Of a stretch of 64,000 bases of DNA, positions 48,363 through 58,271 are shown one piece after another; position 1 is the stretch's first letter, and the number at the start of each line of letters is the position of its first letter. The notes beneath the pieces are model-generated. The model made no database searches, was not told where the DNA came from, and saw nothing but the letters and a program-made list of their open reading frames with translations. A program made the position numbers and the translations under genes. This DNA is from Vibrio amylolyticus (GTDB lineage Bacteria; Pseudomonadota; Gammaproteobacteria; Enterobacterales; Vibrionaceae). The stretch spans positions 124,001 through 188,000 of the forward strand of contig NZ_JAJHVV010000006.1 of assembly GCF_023145695.1 (NCBI RefSeq). The letters run 5' to 3'.

Positions 48363-51300
48363 ATGTATTTGAGTAACTTAGACCAACCCAGCATAATTGA
48401 AGCAGAAGATGTGCTCTCATTACGAAGCGAAATAAAGTTAGCTGATGTCATACAAGCTGAAGTTCGCTCAATGCCATTCCACTTATTGACTCCAGATGAG
48501 TTTGAAATACTGTTGTGGGACTTATTTTATAGCGGCAGCAACGACACTGACTTACCGTTCGATAATGCTCGCCTAATGATAACTGGTGCTGATCAGGGGC
48601 GAGACGTTTGGTTTACACTCAAAGGCAAGCCATCAGGGCTCATTCAGTGTAAAAGAGAAGAAAAGAAATATAGCCGAAATGATGTATTAAAAGAAGTCGT
48701 TAAGTTTCTTCTTCATAGTGAACTCAATCCCTCTTTATTACCTCAGCCGAAAACCTTTACATATATCTTAGCGTTAAGCACCGACCCCAAAGGCGAAGTC
48801 GATGATTTCTTTGAAAACCCGTTAGCTTGGTTGAAAAATAACAAGTCAGAAGTAGGGTCTACAATTAAGAAAGTTATTAAAAGCTATCAACGCTTCAAAG
48901 ACACAAAATCTGAAGATGTAATCGATAGTATATATTCGAATATCAAGAGCCTAAATTACCAATTGATTCGCCCACACGAGCTCAATCGTTGGCTTGATGC
49001 ACACCAAAGTGTTCGCAAGCGCTTTTTTAAGTTGCCCCAAGAGAACTCTTTACCATTTTATGATTCTAATCTGGTGATTGGCGATCTAGAACAGGCAAGC
49101 TTACCACTCCGCAATTGGCAAAAAACAATTGAAAACCATTTTATCCAACGTACTGAGCTAGATGAATTAGAGCAACGCTTAAAGACAGATGAAAGCGGGT
49201 GTTACCTATTAACAGGCGGAGCTGGCTCAGGGAAATCATCTCTGCTCTCTTCACTCTATGGACGTCTACTTGACTCCAAAAATAAAGTATTAGCAATTAA
49301 AGCTGATGAATTAAGCAACGAGATCAGTGATCTAGAAGAGCTAGCTTCTTTCTTAAAATGTGAAGGCCATGGTAGCTTAGTCGCATCACTACTTGATCTT
49401 TCCAAAGAGTCACACCTTGTATTAATAATCGACCAGATGGATGCTGTTAGTGAGGTCATGGATCAGAGTTCTAATCGATTCCGAGTATTAATTGATCTAA
49501 TCTTAGGCCTAAAAACACACTTTAAAGAAAGAGAAGCATATCCGATCCATATCATTGCATCTTCAAGACCATTTGAAGCTGGCTTTGATACTCGATTTAC
49601 TCAACTAGAAGCGGAAGAAATTTATCTTGATCCTCTACCAAAAGAAGATGTCGAATCATTTTTTGAAGAGATAAACATCGATAAAGCTAGTATCCCTTCT
49701 TCTATGTACCCAACGATTCAGGTTCCATTTGCCCTAAGCTTGTATGTCAGCCTAGTGAAAGCTGGCTATAATAAAATGGAGATTACTTCTAAAAACCTAC
49801 TGTCACGATGGCGAGAGAAAAAATTATCTAATGACCCTTTAAAACAGCAATACGATGAGTTCTTACAACTCTTAGCATCCGATATGGTACGTGAAGAAGT
49901 TCTTAGACGCCCAATTGGTGCATACTCTCTCAATTATCAGTCATTACTAACTAAGTTGGAATCTGTCGGCATATTAGTACGTTTTGGGGACAATATAGGC
50001 TTCAGTCATCAAGCGTGGTTAGACGACTTTCAAGCACAGTCATTCCTCACGAACGGAAGTAACTTTTACGACTTCGTTATCGAAAAACAACATGGACTCT
50101 TTTCTCGAAGTACGATTTTAAGAGGGCTTGAGTTCCTTCGAGAGCATGATAAACCTTTGTATCATCAAACAATAGACAAATTGTTGTTTGATCCATCCAT
50201 ACGTCGCCATATCTTTCATCTCTTAATCGATGTAATGACCTCTACACTTACGCCTGACTATGAAGACGCTGAACGAATATATCGCATCTTAGAAGAAGAT
50301 GATGCTCTCGCGTCTAGGGTTATCTTAAAAACCGCAAAGAAATGGAGCCTGTGGCGTGACTATCTAGCGGATGAATTACCACTCGTAATGCAAAAACCAT
50401 CACTTCTTGAAGATGCGACATCATGGCTCATACAGGAAACTTACTATGAAGAAAGTAATGTTATTTCATTGATTAATAGTTGCTGGAATGACGAAAAGTA
50501 CCATTCATCTAGCTTTAACGTACTATCCCATTCAAAAGCATCTTCGGATGAAGCTATCAAATTGGCACAAGCTATCATCTCAACAAGAGAAATTAGTAGT
50601 TATGCTATATCAAATTACATCAATGACTTAATCAAAGATTCTAAACTTTCATCTGCATTAGAGTTATTTACAACGTGGCTATATGCTGAAGGTGACAAGG
50701 TCTTATGGGAGCGTTCTTTATCTGTTGAAGATTATGTACCTGTTCATTCATCAGAATTCATCGAGGTTCTATTTCCTTGGTTTATAAAGGTACTGGATGA
50801 AGGTGAAGTGCAAAAAGAAATTTCAAGAACTTTCAGAAGGTCAGCAGCTTTAGGCGGTGACTTTGAAGCTATATCTGATAACGATGGGATGGTTGGGATA
50901 TTACTACAGGCGTTAGTTCACTTAGCCACAGACAACCCATCTGAGTTTATTGTGGTTGTAAAGAAATATTCATGTATTGATTTTGATGAGGTGCAGTCAC
51001 TATTAGCAATAGCATTCGCCTCAAACCCAGTCGCACTGGCTTCTAATATTGCAACTTACCTGTGTGAAAATGAAGCTAGACTTGGCATTGGTTACGGCTG
51101 CTTTAACGATGAAGAAAATGTGATACGTTTGATAAATGGGCACCTGACTATGGTATTGCTTGAGGAAGCATCCCCCCACTGGTCTACTCTACAAGCAGAG
51201 TTAGTTAGAGATGCTATTGAGAATTATACCCTTCATCCTCTAAACGCTTACACTGACGCAGAAACTCGTCGATATATTCGCACAAGAAATGAAAACTATC

Positions 51301-52904
51301 GTTTATCTTTGCTAGCGCGACTACCAAGTCAAGTGTTAGAACCCCGTAGACAAAGACAAACCTCTGAACGAGATACATATGGACAACTTAAAATTGGTCA
51401 ACGATGTAAAGTTGGAATTGCGTCACTCATCTCGTCGCCGATGTCTTTCGAGCAAATGAAATTAGCAACCTCTGAGAATATTATAAACATGCTAAATGCC
51501 CTAAGTGATCCATCTACGGATTGTGAAACAAGGCAGTATCGTTGGAGAGGTGCTGAGCTTTCTCAATTCTCACAAGTCTTTAGCCAGTTTGCCTCTACAG
51601 AGCCTCAAAAAGCTATCTGTATGTTAAAAACAGATTTTGTTCCAAATATGCACGAAAGTGTTGCTGGTGATGCCATAGCCCAACTCAGCTCCAATCAAAG
51701 CATAACTACAAGTGACGTCAAAGCACTAATTAACCTTCTAATTTCGAAGGGGTTCAAAGATAAAGAGTGGGTAAGCGGAGTAGCACGAGCCTATAAAGAA
51801 ATAGCACGTAGGGATAAAGGGCTAACATCATCTGAAATCACTCTACTTACCGATTACCTCAACATACATATAGACATTGATAGTGATTGCCATGAAAGTC
51901 TTGAGCAATCGCGTGATGAAGGCATCCTGTTTGGACATCGAGGAGGGTTCTCTTACGGCTCTACTACGAGTATTGATCTATTGGGTGCTATCTATATGGG
52001 TCTATTGGCTAGGAAAAAAACAGCTCACAATCAATGGGCAGATATTCTCTTAAATTATCTGCGCAGTTCAAGCTCAGAAAGCACATGGCAATTTGTGCTA
52101 ACTATACAAGGTGAGCAACTATACTGGGCTGATAAAGAAAAGATTAATAACCTTTTTGAATCATTACTGATATCCATCCCAACATTGTTTGAACGTCCTG
52201 TTCTGGTGCATACACTATGGAAGCTAGTTGAGCGGCTTGATGAACGGTTTTTAATAAAAATATTAGGCTTGTGGCTTTCAAGTAAAAGTGATGATTGCAA
52301 ACAAGCCGCAGCAGAGTTGATATCTGGATTAATTATTTCAAACCGAGCAAGTGAGCCAATGATAGCACTTTGGGAAACAGCCCTGAATTCAGGAGCCCTA
52401 GCGGTGAAAAAAGGCGGTATTTATGCCGCTATTTCTGGCTGGTACTATCAAGGTGATGTGAGGACAAACTCACATAAGATGCTTATTCGCTGTGCACAAT
52501 GCGATGCCAATCTTATTGGTTCAACATTTAGTTCTTTATTTTCCTTCAACAAGCGACTACCTCAAGATGCACATACACTAAGTCTACTTAAATTTTTATC
52601 TGAGCACTTGGATTTGGTCAAGACATTGGAGTCTAGTTGCCTACTTGAAGCTTTAGTGAACATTAACCCTCGACCAAGAGCTCTTCCTGCGATACTACTT
52701 ATAGTCAAAGCTATTACTGAAGAAAAAGTAAAGGAAACACCTCGTAGTTATATTCCAGATGTGGACAAACTCATAGAGTTAGCCGTAACTTTGCAGCGAA
52801 GCACTAAATCAATAAAAACCGAAGCAATGTCATTATATGAGATGCTACTCGACGCTGGATCATATCAAGCAGAGCAAGCTGCTGAGGTGGCAGCAAGGTC
52901 TTAA
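48363..52904 (+). CDS. Avs-like STAND NTPase with N-terminal PD-(D/E)XK nuclease
   Basis: A 1513-residue protein. Residues about 38-200 look like an Mrr/Cap4-type restriction nuclease: LLTPDEFEILLWDLFY, then GADQGRDVWF (Asp81) and GLIQCKRE (Gln95-x-Lys97). A STAND-type ATPase follows with P-loop GGAGSGKSS (about 284-292) and Walker B LVLIIDQMDAV (about 353-363). From about 520 to the end it is helical repeats, the usual sensor region. The plan and length match anti-phage Avs proteins, where binding of a phage protein triggers nuclease activity. No partner gene lies nearby. The start at 48363 has only weak AGGGC upstream. The subtype is uncertain. Confidence 0.72.
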   Translation: MYLSNLDQPSIIEAEDVLSLRSEIKLADVIQAEVRSMPFHLLTPDEFEILLWDLFYSGSNDTDLPFDNARLMITGADQGRDVWFTLKGKPSGLIQCKREEKKYSRNDVLKEVVKFLLHSELNPSLLPQPKTFTYILALSTDPKGEVDDFFENPLAWLKNNKSEVGSTIKKVIKSYQRFKDTKSEDVIDSIYSNIKSLNYQLIRPHELNRWLDAHQSVRKRFFKLPQENSLPFYDSNLVIGDLEQASLPLRNWQKTIENHFIQRTELDELEQRLKTDESGCYLLTGGAGSGKSSLLSSLYGRLLDSKNKVLAIKADELSNEISDLEELASFLKCEGHGSLVASLLDLSKESHLVLIIDQMDAVSEVMDQSSNRFRVLIDLILGLKTHFKEREAYPIHIIASSRPFEAGFDTRFTQLEAEEIYLDPLPKEDVESFFEEINIDKASIPSSMYPTIQVPFALSLYVSLVKAGYNKMEITSKNLLSRWREKKLSNDPLKQQYDEFLQLLASDMVREEVLRRPIGAYSLNYQSLLTKLESVGILVRFGDNIGFSHQAWLDDFQAQSFLTNGSNFYDFVIEKQHGLFSRSTILRGLEFLREHDKPLYHQTIDKLLFDPSIRRHIFHLLIDVMTSTLTPDYEDAERIYRILEEDDALASRVILKTAKKWSLWRDYLADELPLVMQKPSLLEDATSWLIQETYYEESNVISLINSCWNDEKYHSSSFNVLSHSKASSDEAIKLAQAIISTREISSYAISNYINDLIKDSKLSSALELFTTWLYAEGDKVLWERSLSVEDYVPVHSSEFIEVLFPWFIKVLDEGEVQKEISRTFRRSAALGGDFEAISDNDGMVGILLQALVHLATDNPSEFIVVVKKYSCIDFDEVQSLLAIAFASNPVALASNIATYLCENEARLGIGYGCFNDEENVIRLINGHLTMVLLEEASPHWSTLQAELVRDAIENYTLHPLNAYTDAETRRYIRTRNENYRLSLLARLPSQVLEPRRQRQTSERDTYGQLKIGQRCKVGIASLISSPMSFEQMKLATSENIINMLNALSDPSTDCETRQYRWRGAELSQFSQVFSQFASTEPQKAICMLKTDFVPNMHESVAGDAIAQLSSNQSITTSDVKALINLLISKGFKDKEWVSGVARAYKEIARRDKGLTSSEITLLTDYLNIHIDIDSDCHESLEQSRDEGILFGHRGGFSYGSTTSIDLLGAIYMGLLARKKTAHNQWADILLNYLRSSSSESTWQFVLTIQGEQLYWADKEKINNLFESLLISIPTLFERPVLVHTLWKLVERLDERFLIKILGLWLSSKSDDCKQAAAELISGLIISNRASEPMIALWETALNSGALAVKKGGIYAAISGWYYQGDVRTNSHKMLIRCAQCDANLIGSTFSSLFSFNKRLPQDAHTLSLLKFLSEHLDLVKTLESSCLLEALVNINPRPRALPAILLIVKAITEEKVKETPRSYIPDVDKLIELAVTLQRSTKSIKTEAMSLYEMLLDAGSYQAEQAAEVAARS

Positions 52905-53020
52905 TACCCTTCCATGAAGCTAGATAAAAGCCTTCATGAAAAATGTCATAACGACCAGGCATGACTTCGGAGGGGGGGCTTCTTGTTGTCGCAGTACTTA
53001 TAAAGCACAATCATATATTA

Positions 53021-53275
53021 GGGCAGAAGTGTTTTAGGCAAATTGTGCAACAAGCTGTTGCACAAATGGAGCCGGTGGGTGCTGTTGCAGAATCAGCAAC
53101 AACTGAACTTTTTCATCGTTCAGGCAAGTATTGCGAATTTGGCAACAGTTCAACTGCGAGGAATACTTATGAGCTGGAAAGCAACTGAGAAGGGTTTCTT
53201 CCTAATTGCCAGCACGGAATGGGGAAAATCCGAGTCAGCGGAGACACCCTGACTCGTTTATGGACAAAACCTTGT
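53021..53275 (+). repeat. 255-bp repeat, copy 2 (inverted relative to copy at 9068)
   Basis: It matches 9068-9322 on the opposite strand with only a handful of differences. It contains the same TTGTGCAACA/TGTTGCACAA dyad. It lies just after the Avs-like gene. The remaining sequence in 52905-53544 has no supported gene. Confidence 0.8.
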
Positions 53276-53520
53276 CAGCACTATTGCTAAACTAGAAATT
53301 AGCGGATTACTTCCTGTAAGGCTAACGTGTTTATCAAATAGGCCACTACATTCACTTTGTTGGAAGTGTTGTTTTTGAGCTTCCACAGCGACAAAAAAGC
53401 AAGCCCGCATTTCCGTCTCATATTTGTGAGTTTTTATATATTGCAATATTGGTTGAAATTATCTTTCTATAAGCATTCAGAAATAAAAATATATCTATGA
53501 ATTACACAATTAATGAAGTA

Positions 53521-53544
53521 AAGAGGCCCCACTAGGAGCCTCTT
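53521..53544. terminator. Terminator downstream of the CBASS operon
   Basis: AAGAGGC (53521-53527) and GCCTCTT (53538-53544) form a stem directly after the stop of the minus-strand effector gene, with an A/T-rich flank. Confidence 0.7.
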
Positions 53545-54453
53545 CTATCTTGTTTTAGTAACCGTCGTTACTAACTCTTGAAGATTTTTAGATTTAATTC
53601 GATTGAACCAATCAAATATCAATGGGTTAGATTTCCGATTTGTATATATCTGGAATTGAAGACTCTCGATTGTCTTTAAAGATACTATTGGTTTAGATAG
53701 TGCTTCATCTAAACTAACGCTTAGAGCTTTCTTTGAGTCGATAGCCCGTCGCTGCTCAACGTAAACTCCTCTAAAGTACGTTAGCAAAGGTAAGCTAGGA
53801 ATTATATAAGATAAAATAAAATCAGTTAAAGATACCTTTTCATATAACGCAGTTGAAAAAATTGCTAGAAGATACAAAACGATAAATACACTTACGTAAA
53901 AAATGTAAGACGTTCTCAGCTCTATATCCCACCCCAAACTCTCGCTTTGGCATAAGAGAATGCCTTTTCTTTCATTGTGGTTGGAAACTTCTTCGGAGTA
54001 CCAATTATTAAGCTCTGTTAGATTATGCTTATTTGAATAGGTAACAGCATGTTTACTAATCTCATGGATGGATACTTTGTTTCCTAGAGAAATAGGATTC
54101 CAATGCAAATTGTAGACATATCGGTCAAATTGCTCTTGAATCGTTGCAGCTTTCTCTTGTAACTGGATCACTTTAGTCTTGAGCCACAATACATCAAACA
54201 ATGTCAATACAAGGGCCAAAATAGCTATCCAATTTGTTAAATCTATATTGAACAACGTGATTGCGTAATGTTTTCCAACTGTATTTGCCAGAATTAAAAA
54301 TGGGATAGCCAGAAAAGCATAAATACCCAGAAGCCATTTGGCTGAAGAGTAAATATGCCTTTGTGCTGCGATTAACTCTATTGAACTGCGCTCATTTTGT
54401 CGCTGATTAATTAAGTTCACTTTAACTGACCTCGCCAGTGAAGCTATCCCCAA
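53545..54453 (-). CDS. S-4TM family CBASS effector (membrane)
   Basis: A 302-residue protein with four predicted transmembrane helices in two pairs (about 38-58 and 70-90, then 180-200 and 208-228) separated by a soluble helical segment. This is the plan of the S-4TM/SLATT-like pore-forming effectors found with nucleotidyltransferases. It overlaps the upstream CD-NTase gene by 32 bp. A cyclic nucleotide made by that enzyme would open or assemble the effector and damage the inner membrane during phage infection. Family call from topology and context. Confidence 0.75.
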   Translation of the reverse strand: MGIASLARSVKVNLINQRQNERSSIELIAAQRHIYSSAKWLLGIYAFLAIPFLILANTVGKHYAITLFNIDLTNWIAILALVLTLFDVLWLKTKVIQLQEKAATIQEQFDRYVYNLHWNPISLGNKVSIHEISKHAVTYSNKHNLTELNNWYSEEVSNHNERKGILLCQSESLGWDIELRTSYIFYVSVFIVLYLLAIFSTALYEKVSLTDFILSYIIPSLPLLTYFRGVYVEQRRAIDSKKALSVSLDEALSKPIVSLKTIESLQFQIYTNRKSNPLIFDWFNRIKSKNLQELVTTVTKTR

Positions 54454-55426
54454 ATATGGCTTTTAGTTCTTTAATTGCACGGGCTGGATTCTCAAACTCG
54501 TATTGGTCAGCAGTTTTAAGTCTTTCAGAGTCAAGTTTAGCTCTTGCACTAATGGAATTTTTACTATCCAAGTCAAGATTGTTTAGATCGCCTTGAATAC
54601 CCTTTGGGTCACTAACAGGGAGATAAATAGCTTCAACAATGTAATTGAATAAATCGCGTATTGAATGCTCGATGTAATTGCTACTCGGTGAGTGTGTTTC
54701 AAAGTAATCTAGAACCATATTCTCGAGTAGGTACGAGCCCATTGTGGACATAGTCTGTCGCTTGTTCCAATATTTTATGATTCGAACCAATTGGAGTATT
54801 TGCCCGTTGTGGGATTGGTTAACTCTAGACGAACGATCTTTATCTGATCTAGGATCAGTTTTCTTCCAGTTCCCCTTGCCATCAGGTATCAGGTAATAGT
54901 CTTTACCTTGAGCGTCAGATGCAGTGAAGAAACATGGAACGATGTCGAAATTCCAATCATAAGCACTTGCTTGCAAGGTAGCAGCCTCTCCATTTCTATG
55001 GGGCGTATTTTTGTACTGTCCTATACTGTCCAAAGACGTAACCATGAGGTTAACCATTTTGATTGAGCTTATTTTGGTATTGTCGAGAGTACTGGCTAGG
55101 TGCTTGTATGTATCATTGTCACTATCCATATTAATGAAAACAGTGCTTCCTTCTTCAGAGTAATGCATATCCCCACGAGCAGAAAAACAAAATAGTTGAT
55201 CGATATCGTCCAAAGGCCTTTTTTTCGTGCTTCTATGAAATGAACCAAATCCCTTATGTTTTCCTGAGTATCTAGGAGGAAAATTTGCTGTTTTTTTAGC
55301 CATTGATTCAAGCTGTTCAAGAAGCCAATCTCTACTACCTCTGCCTTTATCTACTGTATCTTTATTTAAATCGATGTGACCAGAGACAAACACTTTAATC
55401 GCATTGTTAATTCTAAAATCCGACAT
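54422..55426 (-). CDS. CD-NTase (CBASS nucleotide cyclase)
   Basis: A 334-residue nucleotidyltransferase. The active site GSFHRSTKKRPLDDIDQLF gives the GS (61-62) and the DxD pair (Asp74, Asp76); the third acidic residue is in YDWNFDIVPCF (Asp161). The second half is helical, like other CD-NTases. The gene overlaps its effector gene. No Cap2/Cap3 or HORMA genes are present, so this is a minimal type I CBASS. The product cannot be predicted from sequence alone. There is a long AT-rich promoter region upstream. Confidence 0.82.
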   Translation of the reverse strand: MSDFRINNAIKVFVSGHIDLNKDTVDKGRGSRDWLLEQLESMAKKTANFPPRYSGKHKGFGSFHRSTKKRPLDDIDQLFCFSARGDMHYSEEGSTVFINMDSDNDTYKHLASTLDNTKISSIKMVNLMVTSLDSIGQYKNTPHRNGEAATLQASAYDWNFDIVPCFFTASDAQGKDYYLIPDGKGNWKKTDPRSDKDRSSRVNQSHNGQILQLVRIIKYWNKRQTMSTMGSYLLENMVLDYFETHSPSSNYIEHSIRDLFNYIVEAIYLPVSDPKGIQGDLNNLDLDSKNSISARAKLDSERLKTADQYEFENPARAIKELKAIFGDSFTGEVS

Positions 55427-55870
55427 ATAAACCTCATTGCAATGAAATTAAGTGATTATACAACGTTATGTCTTTGTTCGAAAAGGAACTTGGACTGATT
55501 TTTACCTCTAACAACATCACGAAGTTCACAAACAGAAATCGGAAAATGGATAACTTTTGGTTGGGGAAACGCACGTTAACAAGATATGAACGAGTATTTA
55601 ATCTAACTGATTTTGGGGCAAAGATATTCCTAAAGAGTGCAGGCGTCTAATGCGGTTAGCCACAGGAAGGCAGTTATCTATTGGCGAGGACTGGAATCAA
55701 CTCAAAATACATCTCAATAAACTTGAACTACCAACAGGACAGTTGGTTAGTCCTCAACAAGTATAAGCAGGGATCGCGTTGCTAGAAATACAATCTGAGC
55801 TTGAAATCAAAAAAACGACAAAATTGTTAAAATACGCGCGAGCCATATCTAAGTTCAAACAATAGTCAAA
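55427..55870. other. Gene-free stretch with a degenerate repeat
   Basis: About 445 bp between CBASS and the OLD nuclease. The piece at 55549-55610 (AATGGATAACTTTTGGTTGG...) is about 70-75 percent similar to 57797-57858 in the same orientation, and its conceptual translation (RYERVFNLTDFGAKIF) looks like a decayed gene. No intact gene. Confidence 0.4.
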
Positions 55871-55888
55871 AGGGCTCGTTAGAGCCCT
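55871..55888. terminator. Terminator after the OLD-family gene
   Basis: AGGGCTC and GAGCCCT pair around GTTA, just beyond the stop of the minus-strand gene, with A-rich sequence on the left giving a U-tract on the minus strand. Confidence 0.7.
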
Positions 55889-55894
55889 AAAAGA

Positions 55895-57652
55895 TTAGTG
55901 TTCAAGCATTGACTTTAGATAGGAGATAAAAGGCACTTTGAAAAAATCAGGGTGATCCAAGTTTGGATACAGTGTGTTCTTCCAATAAAGATTTGCATTG
56001 TAGGGTTTACCTGCACTGGTGCTAGTCTCACTAAACCTTAATTCTTGAGGTAAAAGTGACGACTGATGTGCTGGTTCAAATGTTGTATCATGTACACGGA
56101 GTAACCCTACAGAGTACGTAGTTTTATCTTCAATAAATTGCTTACTTATCGAACCTTGAATGTGAGTATCGAAACGAGGGTTTCCGTCAGTGTCAGTAGA
56201 GGAAATTGCTCTTCCATCTGTATCAAAGATAGCGTGATACTTAATCTTAAATTTAGATAAGATTTTTTGATAAAACGGAATGTTAGTTACGGTTCCACAG
56301 TTTAAAATGAAAAAATCTTTTGACGTGGGAAACTCTTGTAAATATGCGCGCGCAAGAACTTCTTCCGTTGGTCCTTCAATCAACAAAACTTCATCAGAGT
56401 AAAACGCTTCGCAGACATGAGGGTTGAATCGAAGCATTTCGTTCATTTCCTGCTTTAGTTGCTCGTCCGTAGTGATGTTTTTTGCCGACTTCAAAAAGTG
56501 GTCATTGATTTGATAGATATTTGTTCCTGACTGATCTTTTACTAAGCGGATAATAGAAGACTTCGGCTTTGATATATCAATCATCGAGGGAGAATGAGAT
56601 GCACATAAGACTTGATAAGGTAAGTCATCTTCACTAACTTTATAAATTAGCTCTCTTAGTTCTTTTATTATGCGGGGGTATAAGAACAATTCTGGCTCTT
56701 CGAACAGAACCATATAGTCCTTTCTACCTTCTTCACGTTCAAACTTTTCTGCTACATCCTTCATTAATAGTAACGTGAATATCGCCGTTCTAATCGTCCC
56801 ATGCCCAACCTTGTCAGAAGTTGCAGGAATTGACGAGTCGATAGAACCCAGATTATCTAGCTTAGCAAATTCAACATTAAATTCTTTACCTAGCTTGTTT
56901 TCAGTCCATGCCAAGCGATCTTTTGACTCCGTGATTCTAAGTACAGTATCGCCAAAGATCTGTGAAAAGTAAGAATTAACTGACGTTTGATAGGATTCGA
57001 TTAATTCAGGATTATACATTTTTGTCTGCAACTCCTGAATTTTTGTTTTTGCCTCTTCTAGAGCTGCCAAGTCATCCGCCATAAGAGTATTTTCTGCCAT
57101 ACTTTTCAAGATAGAATTCAGTATCTCTTTTGCTTCATCTTCAGTAGGCATTGCCTTAATAAAAACTGGTTGAGGGAGACAAGATTGAAATACTTGGTGA
57201 AGACCAATACTCGCGTAGCCAATATCTTCAAATTTTTCGGTTTCATAGTTATATGTTTGGTTTATCGGCTTCGCTGTTTTACCAACCTGATTCCAAGTTT
57301 TTTTAATCCTCATACGGTCATCGTTGAGGTACTTTTTATAAGATTCTCGTTGCTTTGGAGCCGCAGCTTCGATACGAGTTTTATCAATCGGTAACAAACG
57401 CACTTCAATTTCAAACTCAAGATGGTTTTTGACATCGCTTTTATAGAAATCCTCTTTAACCGGCTTCTCGTCTTTATAAAAGTACTGATAAGCCTTCAAG
57501 AAGGTTGATTTTCCAACGTTGTTTTGTCCATAAATGAAAAGTGTGTTTGTATCTTCAAAGACAATCTTGTTTTGATCTAGTCCTCCAGAGATTCCACGAA
57601 AGTTATTGATAGCAAAATAGTTAATTTTCAAAATGAGCCCACCGTGTAGCAT
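55895..57652 (-). CDS. OLD-family ATPase/Toprim nuclease (stand-alone)
   Basis: A 585-residue protein. The ABC-type ATPase has Walker A YGQNNVGKST (about 41-50), a late signature region and Walker B YMVLFEEPELFLYP with a following ASHS His loop. A C-terminal Toprim domain shows VLLIEGPTEE (about 424) and IFDTDGRA (about 472). This is the OLD/GajA architecture. No UvrD-like helicase gene (GajB) is beside it, so it is a stand-alone class 1 OLD rather than Gabija. It probably acts in phage defence. The start could be ATG 57652 or an internal codon near 57628. Confidence 0.83.
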   Translation of the reverse strand: MLHGGLILKINYFAINNFRGISGGLDQNKIVFEDTNTLFIYGQNNVGKSTFLKAYQYFYKDEKPVKEDFYKSDVKNHLEFEIEVRLLPIDKTRIEAAAPKQRESYKKYLNDDRMRIKKTWNQVGKTAKPINQTYNYETEKFEDIGYASIGLHQVFQSCLPQPVFIKAMPTEDEAKEILNSILKSMAENTLMADDLAALEEAKTKIQELQTKMYNPELIESYQTSVNSYFSQIFGDTVLRITESKDRLAWTENKLGKEFNVEFAKLDNLGSIDSSIPATSDKVGHGTIRTAIFTLLLMKDVAEKFEREEGRKDYMVLFEEPELFLYPRIIKELRELIYKVSEDDLPYQVLCASHSPSMIDISKPKSSIIRLVKDQSGTNIYQINDHFLKSAKNITTDEQLKQEMNEMLRFNPHVCEAFYSDEVLLIEGPTEEVLARAYLQEFPTSKDFFILNCGTVTNIPFYQKILSKFKIKYHAIFDTDGRAISSTDTDGNPRFDTHIQGSISKQFIEDKTTYSVGLLRVHDTTFEPAHQSSLLPQELRFSETSTSAGKPYNANLYWKNTLYPNLDHPDFFKVPFISYLKSMLEH

Positions 57653-57900
57653 GTTGTATATGAAGTCATATTACACAGGTTGAATATTTCAGTCTTAAAA
57701 AATATTTTGTCTTTTCGATAAAACATTACTAGGGAATCTATTAGAGACTTTCACCCCGTATCACATCTCGGGGATTAACAGCCAACAACATGAGAAGAAT
57801 GGATAACTTTTAGTAGGGCAAAACCCCATGAACAGGATATTAATGAGTATTTACTCTGCCTTATAAAGGGGCGAAATGATTTAGGGTGCTCCCGGCCTTG
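57653..57900. other. Gene-free stretch upstream of the Ash/KilA-N locus
   Basis: About 250 bp containing the second copy of the degenerate repeat (57797-57858). It forms the right edge of the OLD insertion. No intact gene. Confidence 0.4.
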
Positions 57901-57923
57901 CTGCACTGCCTCCAGCAACAGCC

Positions 57924-58271
57924 TTGAACAAATACCAACGATATAGAACATTGACACCCATTCTAACACCCCCCATAATCCCGTTAAATCACTGGCAAAA
58001 TCCAGTGTCGGGCGTAGGAACCCGTTTTGTTTTCTCTCGGCGCATAGACGCCAGCTTTTTGCTGGTTTTTTTATGTGCAGCTTTGGCACACCTAAACATG
58101 GTGGCTTTGCTTATCTATTAGGCAAAATGCAACTGAATTATGGTGGGCTGGGCAGGGCAGTTTCGGCTGGCCGTGTTCCGAGAGAGCGGTATTCCTACCC
58201 CTGTTCAGTTCACCACCCAAAGCGTAGGAACTCTGAGTGGTGACTCAATCAAATTACTCTCGGAGGCCATC
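57924..58271 (+). promoter_or_regulatory. Ash/C4-type phage leader upstream of the KilA-N gene
   Basis: The region has the hallmarks of the leader before Ash and antirepressor genes in P4/P1-like phages: GCCAGC-TTTTT-GCTGG hairpin (58050-58064), the coded phrase MVGWAGQFRLAVFRE from ATG 58140, and TTCACCACC...AGTGGTGA arms (58209-58241). The frame from 58140 runs into the KilA-N gene. In phages such leaders are processed to a C4 antisense RNA that controls the following gene. Confidence 0.6.

Noticed and set aside
55468..55650. 60-residue plus-strand frame upstream of the CBASS genes
   Set aside because: It overlaps a degenerate repeat also found, with stops, at 57797; best read as a gene relic.
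55895..57652. Gabija system
   Set aside because: The GajA-like OLD protein has no GajB-type UvrD helicase neighbour on either side.
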